64,000 nt of DNA, taken from assembly GCF_000711235.1 (NCBI RefSeq), contig NZ_JOMI01000004.1:310001-374000 (forward strand), read 5' to 3'. Made by a program: the position numbers and the translations under genes. The notes under the pieces were generated by a model, which was not told the DNA's origin, made no database searches, and was given only the letters and a program-made list of their open reading frames with translations. Positions 35,741 to 45,044 of the stretch are shown in pieces (position 1 is the first letter of the stretch; every line of letters begins with the position of its first letter). Source of the stretch: Prevotella sp. 10(H). GTDB taxonomy: Bacteria > Bacteroidota > Bacteroidia > Bacteroidales > Dysgonomonadaceae.

Positions 35741-35798
35741 ATATATTAACGAATTTTGACCAAAACTCGATTTAATAGTTCAGATCAAAATAAATAAT

Positions 35799-36881
35799 TT
35801 ACTCATCCCCTGTCAAGTCCAGCACTTCGTTATCGCCACCTCTTTCTACATACAATTTCTTCAAAGGATTGGCATGTGCCTTGTCATATTCTATCCTGTT
35901 AGAAAATGTATCTATTGCCATATACACAGCCTGACGGAAAGATTCTTCCGACGCTTTATTCTGCCCTGCGATATCGTAGGCAGTACCATGTGCCGGCGAT
36001 GTGCGAATGACAGACAGACCTGCTGTAAAATTCACACCGTCTTCCATTGCCAGCGTCTTGAACGGAGCAAGTCCCTGATCGTGATACATAGCCAGTATAC
36101 CGTCGAATTTAGCAAACTCTCCTGCACCGAAAAATCCATCGGCAGGATATGGCCCAAAACAAAGAACTTTTTTATCCTGTAATTCTTTTATTGCCGGGAT
36201 GATAATATCATTTTCTTCCGTACCCAGCAAGCCATTTTCTCCGGCATGCGGATTCAGCGAAAGAACGGCTATACGCGGACGCCCTATTCTGAAGTCGCGT
36301 TTAAGACTGGCTTCGAAACGAATAGCTGCATCCATTATCTTTTCTTTTGTCACCGTTTTAGGCACATCAGCCAAAGGGATATGCCCTGTAACAAGTGCAA
36401 TGCGAAGTGAATCTTTTACCAGTATCATCAGGCTCTTATCGCCGTCTTTGCCGAAACGTTCTTCAAGATATTCGGTATGTCCGGGGAAGTGAAAATCTTC
36501 ACGTTGGATATTATGTTTATTGATAGGTGCGGTAACAAGCACATCGATCGTCCCGCTTCTCAAATCGGCAACTGCCCGCTCAAGCGACTTGTAGGCTGCT
36601 TCACCGGCAATGGCTGTAGATTCTCCGAGGTCGACTTTTGTTTCCTCATTGATACAATTGATAATATTGACTTTGTTTACGACAGCATCCTTCGCGTTGT
36701 TTATCTGATTAAAAGATACAGGCTGCAGTTCCATCGTTTTGCGGTGATAAGAAGCTACTTTAGCCGAGCCGTAAATTACGGGAATGCAGATTTCCGCCAT
36801 GCGTATATCGGCAAATGTCTTCAGGATAACTTCATATCCTATTCCGTTTATATCACCTTGTGTTATTCCTACTTTTATCAT
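35799..36881 (-). CDS. pdxA: 4-hydroxythreonine-4-phosphate dehydrogenase
   Basis: A 360-residue NAD-dependent enzyme of pyridoxal 5'-phosphate synthesis. Opening MIKVGITQGDINGIGYEV, metal His in FPGHTEYLEERFG, AMYHDQGLAPFK and RTSPAHGTAYDIAG are conserved. The length is slightly above E. coli PdxA (329), with an acidic C-terminal tail. It precedes the nucleotidyltransferase gene by 58 bp on the same strand and might share a transcript. A REP-like repeat lies directly before its start. Confidence 0.95.
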   Translation of the reverse strand: MIKVGITQGDINGIGYEVILKTFADIRMAEICIPVIYGSAKVASYHRKTMELQPVSFNQINNAKDAVVNKVNIINCINEETKVDLGESTAIAGEAAYKSLERAVADLRSGTIDVLVTAPINKHNIQREDFHFPGHTEYLEERFGKDGDKSLMILVKDSLRIALVTGHIPLADVPKTVTKEKIMDAAIRFEASLKRDFRIGRPRIAVLSLNPHAGENGLLGTEENDIIIPAIKELQDKKVLCFGPYPADGFFGAGEFAKFDGILAMYHDQGLAPFKTLAMEDGVNFTAGLSVIRTSPAHGTAYDIAGQNKASEESFRQAVYMAIDTFSNRIEYDKAHANPLKKLYVERGGDNEVLDLTGDE

Positions 36882-36893
36882 AATAATAAATCT

Positions 36894-36993
36894 AGCCCCC
36901 TCAACTCCCCCGCAGGGGAGCTACAGAGAGGATATTTGTTTTTTACATCTCTTGCTTTAGTCCTAAGTCCCCCTTCGGGGGATTCAGGGGGCT
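36894..36993. repeat. REP-like inverted repeat pair
   Basis: Copy A at 36894-36930 (AGCCCCCTCAACTCCCCCGC then AGGGGAGC) and copy B at 36960-36993 on the opposite strand (AGCCCCCTGAATCCCCCGAA then GGGGGACTT). They share about three quarters of positions and face each other across ~29 bp. Each has its own GC-rich hairpin. Copy B is inside the rlmN frame. The layout recalls the paired REP (BIME) elements mobilised by RAYT transposases. Confidence 0.75.
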
Positions 36994-38007
36994 TCTCATT
37001 GTCGACAGCATCCCGCAGGCAGCAAAGATATCCTCGCCGCGCGATGAGCGTATTGTCGATGTAATCCCTTTACTTGTCAGATAATCCCTGAAAGCTTCCA
37101 TCTTTTCTTTTGTCGAAGATTTCAGGTCCACACCGGGTATGGCATGAAAACGTATCAGGTTCACCCTGCATTCGATTCCACGGAGCATCTGTGCCAGTCC
37201 TTTGGCATGCAAAAGAGAATCATTAAAATTATCGAACATTATATATTCAAAGGACAATCGCCGCTGCTTTGTCCAATCGTATTGTCTAACTAAATCTATA
37301 ACGCCTGCTATCGGAAACGCCTTTTCGGCAGGCATAATAGAAAGCCGCTGCTTCGGCTCAGGACTATGGATACTAATTGCCAGATGTGCATTGCTATCGT
37401 CAAGGAAACGATTCAACTTCGGTGTAATTCCCGTTGTAGAAACCGTTATCCGTTTCGGACTCCAAGCCATGCCGTAATCGGCTGTCATTATATCGAGTGT
37501 CTTTTTCAGTTCTTCATAGTTGTCGAGAGGCTCACCCATTCCCATAAAGACAACATTTGTCAGGTTTTCAGCTTCGCGAACCGAATATACCTGATTCAAT
37601 ATCTCATTGGCCGTCAGGTTTCCGTTGAAACCTTGCTTCCCCGTCATACAAAACAAACAATTCAGCTTACAGCCCACTTGCGAAGACACGCACAAAGTCG
37701 CCCTGTCATCTTCGGGTATCATTACGGCTTCGATAAGTTTATCGTTCTCCGTTTTGAACAGGTATTTTACCGTACCATCCACAGATTGCTGAAATTCGAG
37801 AGGATTATACCGCCCCACATCGTATTTCTCCGATAACAAAGCCCTGTTGGCCACAGAGATATTTGTCATCTGGTCTATAGAGGTTACTTTTTTCTTATAT
37901 ACCCAGTCTGCAAGTTGCTTCGCTGCAAATCTAGGCAGGTTACACTCACCGACAACACCATAGAATTCGTCCATGGTCATGCCTAGTAAGTGTTTCTTTT
38001 CTATCAT
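36943..38007 (-). CDS. rlmN: 23S rRNA/tRNA adenine-C2 methyltransferase RlmN
   Basis: A 354-residue radical-SAM enzyme that methylates A2503 of 23S rRNA and A37 of some tRNAs. The cluster motif is CKLNCLFCMTGKQG (CxxxCxxC), GMGEPLDNYE follows, and the methyl-carrying Cys lies in FAACGMLS near residue 331. The last ~15 residues (SPLNPPKGDLGLKQEM) are translated from a GC-rich REP-like repeat, so the native protein probably ended sooner in the ancestor. The tail follows the active-site loop and may be harmless. pgi is next upstream on the same strand. Confidence 0.95.
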   Translation of the reverse strand: MIEKKHLLGMTMDEFYGVVGECNLPRFAAKQLADWVYKKKVTSIDQMTNISVANRALLSEKYDVGRYNPLEFQQSVDGTVKYLFKTENDKLIEAVMIPEDDRATLCVSSQVGCKLNCLFCMTGKQGFNGNLTANEILNQVYSVREAENLTNVVFMGMGEPLDNYEELKKTLDIMTADYGMAWSPKRITVSTTGITPKLNRFLDDSNAHLAISIHSPEPKQRLSIMPAEKAFPIAGVIDLVRQYDWTKQRRLSFEYIMFDNFNDSLLHAKGLAQMLRGIECRVNLIRFHAIPGVDLKSSTKEKMEAFRDYLTSKGITSTIRSSRGEDIFAACGMLSTMRSPLNPPKGDLGLKQEM

Positions 38008-38012
38008 ATCTT

Positions 38013-38076
38013 CAGTTACAAGCTACGAGTTACAAGCTACGAGCCATATTTTACTCGTAACCTGTAACTTGTAACT
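38013..38076. repeat. Inverted heptad repeat filling the pgi-rlmN spacer
   Basis: Forward units AGTTACA, AGCTACG, AGTTACA, AGCTACG (38013-38040) are followed by the same units on the other strand (ACTCGTA, ACCTGTA, ACTTGTA, 38053-38073). The two arms can pair as an imperfect hairpin. The spacer of 75 bp contains little else. Confidence 0.75.
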
Positions 38077-38082
38077 ATTTTT

Positions 38083-39429
38083 TTATATTCTTTTCTTAAT
38101 CTCTGCACTTTCTTTTTCAAATCCCGGTTTATCCAGCAATGCAAACATATTTTTCTTATATGCCTCAACTCCCGGCTGATCAAATGGATTTACTCCTAAA
38201 ATATACCCACTGATACCACATGCTTTTTCAAAGAAATAGAGCAACTGTCCGATACTATATGCATCCAGCTTAGGCACTTCCACTTTGATGTTCGGAACAC
38301 CACCGTCTACATGCGCCATCTGAGTACCGAGTTCAGCCATTTTGTTTACGAAATCTACACGCTTGCCAGCAAGGAAATTGAGTCCGTCGAGGTTTTCCTC
38401 ATCTGTCGGAACAGTCAGTGTTTCATTCGGCTGGGCAACGGAAATAACCGTTTCGAAAATAGAGCGTTCCCCCTCCTGTATCCATTGTCCCATAGAGTGC
38501 AGGTCGGCAGTGAAATCAACAGCTGCATTAAAAATGCCTTTGTGCTCTTTTCCTTCGCTTTCGCCGTAAAGCTGTTTCCACCATTCTGCGATATAATGGA
38601 GTTTCGGATTGAAGTTGGCAAGGATTTCTATTTTCTTGCCTTTCTTATACAATTCGTTACGTGTAACGGCATAAATCTCTGCAATATTCTTTTCGAACGG
38701 TACTGACGGAGCAGTTTCCTGTTCCATAAAAGCTGCGCCCGCAACCAGCTGACGGATATCGATTCCTGCTATGGCGATAGGAAGCAAGCCTACCGGAGTA
38801 AGCACAGAATAACGCCCGCCTACATTATCAGGAATTACATATTTTTTGAATCCTTCTTTTGTTGCCAATGTAAATAATGCTCCACGGGCAGCATCGGTAA
38901 TAGCCACTATACGGTGTTTAGCTTCTTCTTTTCCAACCGTTTTTTCAAGTTCGGCTTTCAGTATACGGAATCCCAAAGCAGGCTCTGTAGTAGTTCCCGA
39001 TTTGGATATATTAATGATACCGAACGACTTGTCTTTGAGGTAAGCAAGCAGTTCTACCAGATAATCTTCACCTATGTTATTTCCGGCATAAAGAATCACT
39101 GGAGTTTTACGGTCGCGTTGCAACCAGTCGAAAGCATTAGACAATGAATCGATTACAGCCCGCGAACCTAAGTAGCTGCCGCCGATGCCGACAAGCACTA
39201 CGACTTCGCATTTTGCCTGCAAAGCCTTTGCTGTATCTTCTATATCTTTTAATTGTGCATCAGTGATTGAAGAGGGAAGATTCAACCAACCCAGAAAGTC
39301 GTTTCCTTTTCCCGAACCACTATGCAGTGTTTCGTTGCATTTCTTTGCTAAACCAGCCTGAGCATCAATATCTGCCTGACTGATAAAACCCAAAGTCTTG
39401 CTTACGTCTAATTTGATAACCTTATCCAT
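38083..39429 (-). CDS. pgi: Glucose-6-phosphate isomerase
   Basis: A 448-residue cytoplasmic enzyme that interconverts glucose-6-P and fructose-6-P. The short bacterial form is typical of Bacteroidetes and Firmicutes. [40 protein letters not shown] and the closing [12 protein letters not shown] with catalytic Lys are present. Fru-6-P and Glc-6-P link it functionally to the phosphomannose isomerase and inositol synthase elsewhere in the window. The heptad spacer follows its stop. Confidence 0.96.
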   Translation of the reverse strand: MDKVIKLDVSKTLGFISQADIDAQAGLAKKCNETLHSGSGKGNDFLGWLNLPSSITDAQLKDIEDTAKALQAKCEVVVLVGIGGSYLGSRAVIDSLSNAFDWLQRDRKTPVILYAGNNIGEDYLVELLAYLKDKSFGIINISKSGTTTEPALGFRILKAELEKTVGKEEAKHRIVAITDAARGALFTLATKEGFKKYVIPDNVGGRYSVLTPVGLLPIAIAGIDIRQLVAGAAFMEQETAPSVPFEKNIAEIYAVTRNELYKKGKKIEILANFNPKLHYIAEWWKQLYGESEGKEHKGIFNAAVDFTADLHSMGQWIQEGERSIFETVISVAQPNETLTVPTDEENLDGLNFLAGKRVDFVNKMAELGTQMAHVDGGVPNIKVEVPKLDAYSIGQLLYFFEKACGISGYILGVNPFDQPGVEAYKKNMFALLDKPGFEKESAEIKKRI

Positions 39430-39447
39430 AACCTTGTTTTATATAAT

Positions 39448-39867
39448 TTAATTCTTTATCCTGTATTGCATTCCCGGCGCGTTTTCCGGCCGTTCTTCAA
39501 AATTATTTTTCAGATAGAAATCTTTTTTACCTTTTGCGCAAAACAACTGTATATCGTTTATTCCTTTATTCTTTGCCTCTGCTGTAAGGTCATTCAGTAT
39601 TTTCTTACCAATGCCCTGCCCCTGATATTCAGGTAATACGATTAAATCCACAATGAATGCATGCAGATTTCCATCCGATATGATTCTTCCGAATCCTACA
39701 AGCCTATCATTTGAATAAGCCGATAGAGAATACCAGCTATTACTTATGGCTTCGAACAGTTCTTCCTTTTGCTTAGTCGAACTCCATCCGGTAGTACGGA
39801 AAAGTTCGAAGAAAGAATCTGCATCCGGCAACTCCGCTTTGTATTGTATAGATATACATTCACTCAT
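39448..39867 (-). CDS. GNAT-family N-acetyltransferase
   Basis: 139 residues from the ATG at 39867 (MSECISIQYK); the longer frame adds a 24-residue Arg/Ile-rich stretch not seen in relatives. The acetyl-CoA motif VLPEYQGQGIGKKIL (QGQGIG) is clear, after a beta strand IVDLIV, and it ends with a GNAT-like YLKNNFEERPENAPGMQYRI. The substrate is unknown. It sits 16 bp after the DUF1629 gene, both placed between gpsA and pgi. Confidence 0.87.
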   Translation of the reverse strand: MSECISIQYKAELPDADSFFELFRTTGWSSTKQKEELFEAISNSWYSLSAYSNDRLVGFGRIISDGNLHAFIVDLIVLPEYQGQGIGKKILNDLTAEAKNKGINDIQLFCAKGKKDFYLKNNFEERPENAPGMQYRIKN

Positions 39868-39883
39868 GCTTATCCCTATATAT

Positions 39884-40483
39884 TTAATCGAAAGCCGAAC
39901 CCTGATTGTAATCCTCAACTTTAACAAAACGAAGACCACTTGGATTGGATTCCATTATTTTCCTGACAACAGATCCATGATATAATACATATCTTTCAGA
40001 TTCTTTAAGTCTGAATATCAACCTCTTTTCCAAAGGAATCGAAGACAATACCCCTTTATCAAGTACTATTTTGTTTATTGCCATTATTATACCCAATTCT
40101 TCGTCCAGCATAACAATGTCTGACAGTTTTTTGTCCAGACATTGAATATAATTATATACATGTAGGTAGTAATAATTTTTATATAATAATGTTCCGCCTA
40201 TTTTATCACAAATACTGGATGATACTAATTGGATCTTTTCTATTTTTAAAGGTTCAAATACCGAAAATATTTTATCTGAAACTACTTCATATACCCCATC
40301 CGTATGATAATCCATCATTTCAGGCTTTTTATAGTTTCCATCAAACCTGAAATCTACAGACTTTACCATTATCGGAGTTTTTATTTTTATCTGGCTTCTT
40401 TTTACATTACCCGATAAGACAATACCCGGTTTTGCCGGAGTATTTACTCCCAATAATAAATAATAGTCAATGCTGGTTTCCAT
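39884..40483 (-). CDS. DUF1629/Imm11-like protein (orphan immunity-type)
   Basis: A 199-residue cytoplasmic-looking protein without signal or membrane helix. YEVVSDKIFSVFEPLKIEKI, then LVSSSICD, YYYLHVYNYIQCLD and the closing FRLKESERYVLYHGSVVRKI with SGLRFVKV follow the layout of DUF1629 proteins, a family also described as immunity proteins (Imm11) of polymorphic toxins. No toxin gene is near. Base composition is more AT-rich than its neighbours, and it interrupts the common lysS-gpsA-pgi order, which suggests acquisition. The match is by eye and moderate. Confidence 0.55.
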   Translation of the reverse strand: METSIDYYLLLGVNTPAKPGIVLSGNVKRSQIKIKTPIMVKSVDFRFDGNYKKPEMMDYHTDGVYEVVSDKIFSVFEPLKIEKIQLVSSSICDKIGGTLLYKNYYYLHVYNYIQCLDKKLSDIVMLDEELGIIMAINKIVLDKGVLSSIPLEKRLIFRLKESERYVLYHGSVVRKIMESNPSGLRFVKVEDYNQGSAFD

Positions 40484-40488
40484 AGTAT

Positions 40489-41487
40489 TTATTTCAATAT
40501 CTGTTCCCTCAAAATCTTAACTTCCTCACGAGCAGACGAACCCTCATACAATATGCGATATACCAAATCGGCAATCGGGATATTTACATTGTATTTTTCG
40601 TTCATCTCTCTTACACACTTAGTTCCGTAATACCCTTCGGCTATCATTTCCATCTCTATCTGAGCCGATTTTACAGAATAGCCTTTTCCAATCATCGAAC
40701 CGAAAGTACGGTTACGACTGAAACTGGAATAACAGGTTACAAGTAAATCGCCCAGATAAGCCGAATCATGAATACATCTTTCCATAGGATATACAATATT
40801 CACAAAACGCTCCATTTCCGCTATTGCATTGGAAACAAGCACCGCCTGAAAATTGTCACCATATTTCAATCCGTGGCAAATGCCCGAAGCTATAGCATAT
40901 ACATTTTTAAGGACGGCTGCCATTTCAATGCCGGAAACATCATTCGATACGGATGCCCGTACAAAACGGTTGTTGAATATCCCCGCAATTGTATGCGCCT
41001 TATCTATATCGGCACAGGCAATAGTGGGGTATGTCAAGCGCTCTAAAGCAATTTCTTCAGCATGGCACGGGCCACCGATTATGGCCATATTCTCTGCAGG
41101 AATATTATGATATTTTGTAAGATAATCCGTAACCAGAAGATTTTCAGGAGGGATAATTCCTTTTATAGCCGAAACGATAAATTTATCGTCTATTCCTTTT
41201 GTCAGTTTTTCCAGATGTCCTTTCAGAAAAGGAGAGGGAACGGAAAGAACAAGCGTATCGGAGTTTTCAATTGCCTGATTAATGTCGGAATAGAACGTTA
41301 TCCTGTCCAGATTGAATTCGACATTCGACAGATAGGACGGGTTATGTCCTGTCTTTTTGAAATCCTCTATCTGTTCGGGGCGGCGCATGTACCAGTTGAT
41401 ATGCTTTTCGTGATTCAGCATAATCTTGGCAAGGGCCGTGGCCCATGTTCCGCCACCTAAAATTGCTATTCTTCCGGGAAAACTCAT
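40489..41487 (-). CDS. gpsA: Glycerol-3-phosphate dehydrogenase [NAD(P)+]
   Basis: A 332-residue cytoplasmic enzyme making sn-glycerol-3-phosphate for phospholipids. The Rossmann loop AILGGGTWATALAKI opens the protein, SAIKGI and GGPCHAEEIALERLTYPTIA follow, and the catalytic Lys lies in AAVLKNVYAIASGICHGLKYGDN. It is one of a conserved lysS-gpsA group on the minus strand; lysS ends 100 bp upstream across a heptad repeat array. Confidence 0.96.
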   Translation of the reverse strand: MSFPGRIAILGGGTWATALAKIMLNHEKHINWYMRRPEQIEDFKKTGHNPSYLSNVEFNLDRITFYSDINQAIENSDTLVLSVPSPFLKGHLEKLTKGIDDKFIVSAIKGIIPPENLLVTDYLTKYHNIPAENMAIIGGPCHAEEIALERLTYPTIACADIDKAHTIAGIFNNRFVRASVSNDVSGIEMAAVLKNVYAIASGICHGLKYGDNFQAVLVSNAIAEMERFVNIVYPMERCIHDSAYLGDLLVTCYSSFSRNRTFGSMIGKGYSVKSAQIEMEMIAEGYYGTKCVREMNEKYNVNIPIADLVYRILYEGSSAREEVKILREQILK

Positions 41488-41496
41488 ATTTCTTTT

Positions 41497-41540
41497 AGTT
41501 ACAAGTTACGAGTTACGAGTTACGAGTTATGAGTTACAAG
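41497..41540. repeat. Heptad tandem array between lysS and gpsA
   Basis: Six in-phase units: AGTTACA, three AGTTACG, AGTTATG and AGTTACA, then AG. This is the cleanest single array of the family in the window and gives the consensus AGTTACR. Confidence 0.92.
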
Positions 41541-41587
41541 ACAATAAATCCAAAACATAACTCCTAAAAACAACTTAGAGTATTCAA

Positions 41588-43315
41588 TTAGTTTATTTTA
41601 CCTATCCAACTTTCAATTGTATCAACAGACGGTAAAGTCAGCTCCAACTTATACTTTTTGTTGATATCGCCTAAATCCTGCCTTATTTTCTGAGCATTGA
41701 CGTCTTTCATCGCATCCACTGTCAAATATCCTGCTTTCTGAATTATTGGAACCAGCTCTTCAGCGATACCTATTTCTGCATATTTTGCTGCCGGGTCTTT
41801 CTTCGCTATTTTTTCGGGACGCATCTGCGGGAAGAACATCACTTCCTGAATGCTTTCCTGACCTGTCATAAACATCACAAGCCTGTCCATACCGATGCCG
41901 ATACCACTTGTAGGAGGCATACCGTATTCGAGTGCACGCAGGAAATCCTGGTCGATAAACATGGCTTCGTCATCTCCTTTTTCCGACAGCTTCAATTGAT
42001 CTTCGAAGCGGGCGCGCTGATCTATCGGGTCATTCAATTCCGAATAAGCATTGGCCAGTTCTTTTCCGTTCACCATTAGTTCGAAACGTTCTGTCAGTTC
42101 CGGATTGTCGCGGTGCTTCTTTGTCAATGGTGACATTTCCACCGGATAATCGATGATAAATGTAGGTTGTATGTAATTTCCTTCGCATTTTTCACCGAAG
42201 ATAGCATCGATGAGTTTGCCTTTGCCCATTGTTGCATCCTGCTCTATATCGAGTTGCTTACATACATCACGCAACTGGTCTTCATCCATACCGTTGATAT
42301 CGAAACCTGTAAAATGCTTTATGGAATCTATCATTGTTACGCGCGGATACGGCGCTTTGTAATCGATTTCATTTTCTCCCATTTTCACCTTGGTAGTGCC
42401 GTGCACATCCATACAGATTTTTTCCAGCATACGCTCGGTAAAGTCCATCATCCAGTTGTAATCCTTATAGGCTGCATAGAATTCCATAACGGTAAACTCC
42501 GGATTATGTGTCCTGTCCATCCCTTCGTTACGGAAGTTGCGGGAAAATTCGTAAACCCCATCGAAACCACCTACAATCAGACGCTTCAGATAAAGCTCAT
42601 TTGCAATACGAAGATACAATGGAATATCCAGTGCATTATGGTGAGTAATAAACGGGCGGGCTGTCGCTCCCCCGGGAATACTCTGCAGAACGGGCGTGTC
42701 TACTTCCATATAGCCGTGACTGTTAAGGAATTCGCGCATAGAATTGAATACTTTTGTACGCTTAATAAAAGTATCTTTCACGCCATCATTCACAATCAGG
42801 TCTACATAGCGCTGACGGTAACGTTGCTCAGGGTCTGTAAAACCATCGTAAGTCACTCCGTCCTTGACTTTCACTACAGGAAGCGGACGAAGCGATTTGC
42901 CTAAAACTGTCAGTTCTTCGGCATGAATGGAGATTTCGCCCATCTGGGTACGGAATACAAATCCTTTGACTCCAATAAAATCTCCTATATCAAGTAATTT
43001 TTTAAATACGGTATTGTAGAGCTCTTTATCTTCTCCCGGACACAGGTCGTCACGTGAAATATACACCTGAATACGTCCTTCGGCATCCTGCAGTTCGGCA
43101 AAAGAAGCCTTACCCATAATGCGGCGGCTCATGATACGCCCTGCCATGCTGACATAGCGGCGTTCGCCTTCGTCTGTGAAGCTTTCCTTTATTTCTTTCG
43201 AGTAGGCATTTACTTCATACAGCGCAGCCGGATAGGGTTCTATACCCAATGCCCGCAATTCTTCTAAACTCTGTCTACGAAAGATTTCCTGTTCACTTAA
43301 TTCTAGTACATTCAT
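41588..43315 (-). CDS. lysS: Lysyl-tRNA synthetase, class II
   Basis: 575 residues from the ATG at 43315 (a TTG two codons earlier is less likely). An OB-fold anticodon domain (residues ~50-150, with [18 protein letters not shown]) precedes the class II catalytic core: motif 2 [20 protein letters not shown] and motif 3 [17 protein letters not shown]-terminal extension of ~70 residues after motif 3 (from about residue 500) resembles a short helical tail found in Bacteroidetes LysS. CAAAGTTA at 43456-43463 is a likely minus-strand -7 element. Confidence 0.95.
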   Translation of the reverse strand: MNVLELSEQEIFRRQSLEELRALGIEPYPAALYEVNAYSKEIKESFTDEGERRYVSMAGRIMSRRIMGKASFAELQDAEGRIQVYISRDDLCPGEDKELYNTVFKKLLDIGDFIGVKGFVFRTQMGEISIHAEELTVLGKSLRPLPVVKVKDGVTYDGFTDPEQRYRQRYVDLIVNDGVKDTFIKRTKVFNSMREFLNSHGYMEVDTPVLQSIPGGATARPFITHHNALDIPLYLRIANELYLKRLIVGGFDGVYEFSRNFRNEGMDRTHNPEFTVMEFYAAYKDYNWMMDFTERMLEKICMDVHGTTKVKMGENEIDYKAPYPRVTMIDSIKHFTGFDINGMDEDQLRDVCKQLDIEQDATMGKGKLIDAIFGEKCEGNYIQPTFIIDYPVEMSPLTKKHRDNPELTERFELMVNGKELANAYSELNDPIDQRARFEDQLKLSEKGDDEAMFIDQDFLRALEYGMPPTSGIGIGMDRLVMFMTGQESIQEVMFFPQMRPEKIAKKDPAAKYAEIGIAEELVPIIQKAGYLTVDAMKDVNAQKIRQDLGDINKKYKLELTLPSVDTIESWIGKIN

Positions 43316-43664
43316 TATCAATCTATCTTCAGATTTTATATTTCAAAATAAAAATTCAGTTCAATTGCATTAGTCGTTTTGCGTGACTCGGCATATCCAA
43401 AACAAGTTTTGTTTCTGCTCTCGCTACTTAAAACGTTCATACGTAAATAACCCCGCAAAGTTAAAAAATATAATCACAATTCAGTGTGCTGTCTTCGTAT
43501 TAATGAACACATTGCCGGAGAGTATTCCTATTTTTAACAATTTTGAAAATTTATTATAAGCAATTTCGACACTTTCCACACCAAAAAATAGCAATATAAA
43601 TTGTACCTTTGCACCCTCTAAAGATGGGAGGGCTACACTCCTTAACGGCATTAACAGGTTAGAA
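43316..43664. other. Divergent lysS/MATE intergenic region with promoters
   Basis: 349 bp, no gene (an ORF at 43481-43780 is only a shadow). CAAAGTTA at 43456-43463 suits lysS and TACCTTTG at 43604-43611 suits the MATE gene as -7 elements. CAAAACAAGTTTTG at 43402-43415 is a perfect 6-bp inverted repeat around AA in the lysS leader. Confidence 0.5.
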
Positions 43665-45035
43665 ATGTTGAAGACTGCAAATATAGATGAACTAGAGAAT
43701 AAAAAGATAAGCAAACTCCTTTGGCAATACGCGCTTCCGGCTATCGTGGGAACAATGGTAAATGCGCTGTACAATATCATCGACCGTATTTATATCGGCC
43801 ACGGGCCTAATCTGGGCGACCATGCTATCGGCGGATTAGGTATTGTCCTGCCAGTGATGAACCTTACGGCAGCAGTAGGTATGCTTGTCGGGGCGGGTTC
43901 GGCCAGCCGTATATCTATTTGCTTAGGAAGAGGAGATAAGGAAACAGCTGAAAAGATTATCGGGAATTCATTCCTGATGACAATTCTACTGACAGGCACA
44001 CTTGTCACTCTATTATTTATGTTCCTTGACCCGATACTGATGCGGATTGGAGCAACAGAAGAGACATTCCCTTATGCAAAAGAATTCTTACTGTATTATC
44101 TTCCGGGGAATATCTTCCTTACCATGTGCTTCAACTTCAATAGTATGATGCGTGCTTCGGGTTATCCTACCAAGGCGATGTATACGATGCTGATAGGGGT
44201 TGTGGCGAACATCATTATCGCACCGATATTTATTTTCATTCTCGAATGGGGTATCAAGGGCGCTGCCATAGCGACTATTATTTCCATGTTTATAGGCCTC
44301 TGCTTTGTCATGTTCCACTTTATGAACAAGAACAGCATGCTGCGCCTTCGCAGGAAAAACATTACACTGAACAGCAAAATAGTTTGGGCGATTGTTAGCA
44401 TCGGATTATCTCCGTTTTTCATACAGGTTGCGGCTTCTGCCGTAGCGTTTATTATCAATTCCCGATTGAAGCTTTTCGGCGGGAATATAGCTATCGAAGC
44501 ATTTGCTATTGCCAACACGCTGGTGATGATAATCATCATGATTATGGTAGGACTTACACAGGGCATGCAGCCGATTGTAGGTTATAATTACGGGGCAAAA
44601 AGAATAAACAGGGTAAAGGAAACTCTGAACTATACGATAAAAGTGGGCGTAATCATAGGATGTATCGGATTAGGCTTCGGATTGGTATTACCTCATTTCG
44701 TCGTGATGCCTTTCAATCCTTCGCCGCCGTTGGCTGCCGAGTCGGCAAAAGCATTGCGTATTATAACAATGATGTTGCCGCTTGTAGGTTTTCAGATTGT
44801 CGTTACTAACTTTTTCCAGTGCATCGGTATGGCTGCCAAATCTATATTTTTAAGTCTTACACGCCAGTTCCTTTTACTGATGCCGGCATTATTCATATTA
44901 CCGCATTTTTTTCAACTGGACGGGGTATGGTTTTCATTGCCGGCTGCCGACTTTCTGGCAACAGTAGTGACTGCCCTGATGTTTATATGGCAGATTAAGA
45001 AATTTCAAAAAATGGAAACTGCAGAGCTATTATAA
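43665..45035 (+). CDS. MATE-family multidrug/drug-ion antiporter
   Basis: A 456-residue inner-membrane protein with 12 helices in two pseudo-repeats (WQYALPAIVGTMVNALYNIIDRIYIG at the start in pieces, and SIGLSPFFIQVAASAVAFIIN mid-protein). GQ/QGMQPIVGYNYGAK is the typical C-half motif. It exports cationic drugs or metabolites with Na+ or H+. Starts with a promoter 54 bp upstream. tldD begins 9 bp after its stop, so they share a transcript. Confidence 0.9.
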   Translation: MLKTANIDELENKKISKLLWQYALPAIVGTMVNALYNIIDRIYIGHGPNLGDHAIGGLGIVLPVMNLTAAVGMLVGAGSASRISICLGRGDKETAEKIIGNSFLMTILLTGTLVTLLFMFLDPILMRIGATEETFPYAKEFLLYYLPGNIFLTMCFNFNSMMRASGYPTKAMYTMLIGVVANIIIAPIFIFILEWGIKGAAIATIISMFIGLCFVMFHFMNKNSMLRLRRKNITLNSKIVWAIVSIGLSPFFIQVAASAVAFIINSRLKLFGGNIAIEAFAIANTLVMIIIMIMVGLTQGMQPIVGYNYGAKRINRVKETLNYTIKVGVIIGCIGLGFGLVLPHFVVMPFNPSPPLAAESAKALRIITMMLPLVGFQIVVTNFFQCIGMAAKSIFLSLTRQFLLLMPALFILPHFFQLDGVWFSLPAADFLATVVTALMFIWQIKKFQKMETAELL

Positions 45036-45044
45036 TTATATTAC

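Noticed and set aside
41497-41540. Tandem heptads considered as a CRISPR array
   Set aside because: Units are 7 bp with no unique spacers, and no cas genes are in the window.
42167-42904. 245-codon frame opposite lysS
   Set aside because: Antisense shadow rich in His/Cys/Tyr, with lysS fully conserved on the other strand.
43481-43780. 99-codon minus-strand frame in the lysS/MATE gap
   Set aside because: It overlaps the MATE start and promoter and resembles no protein.
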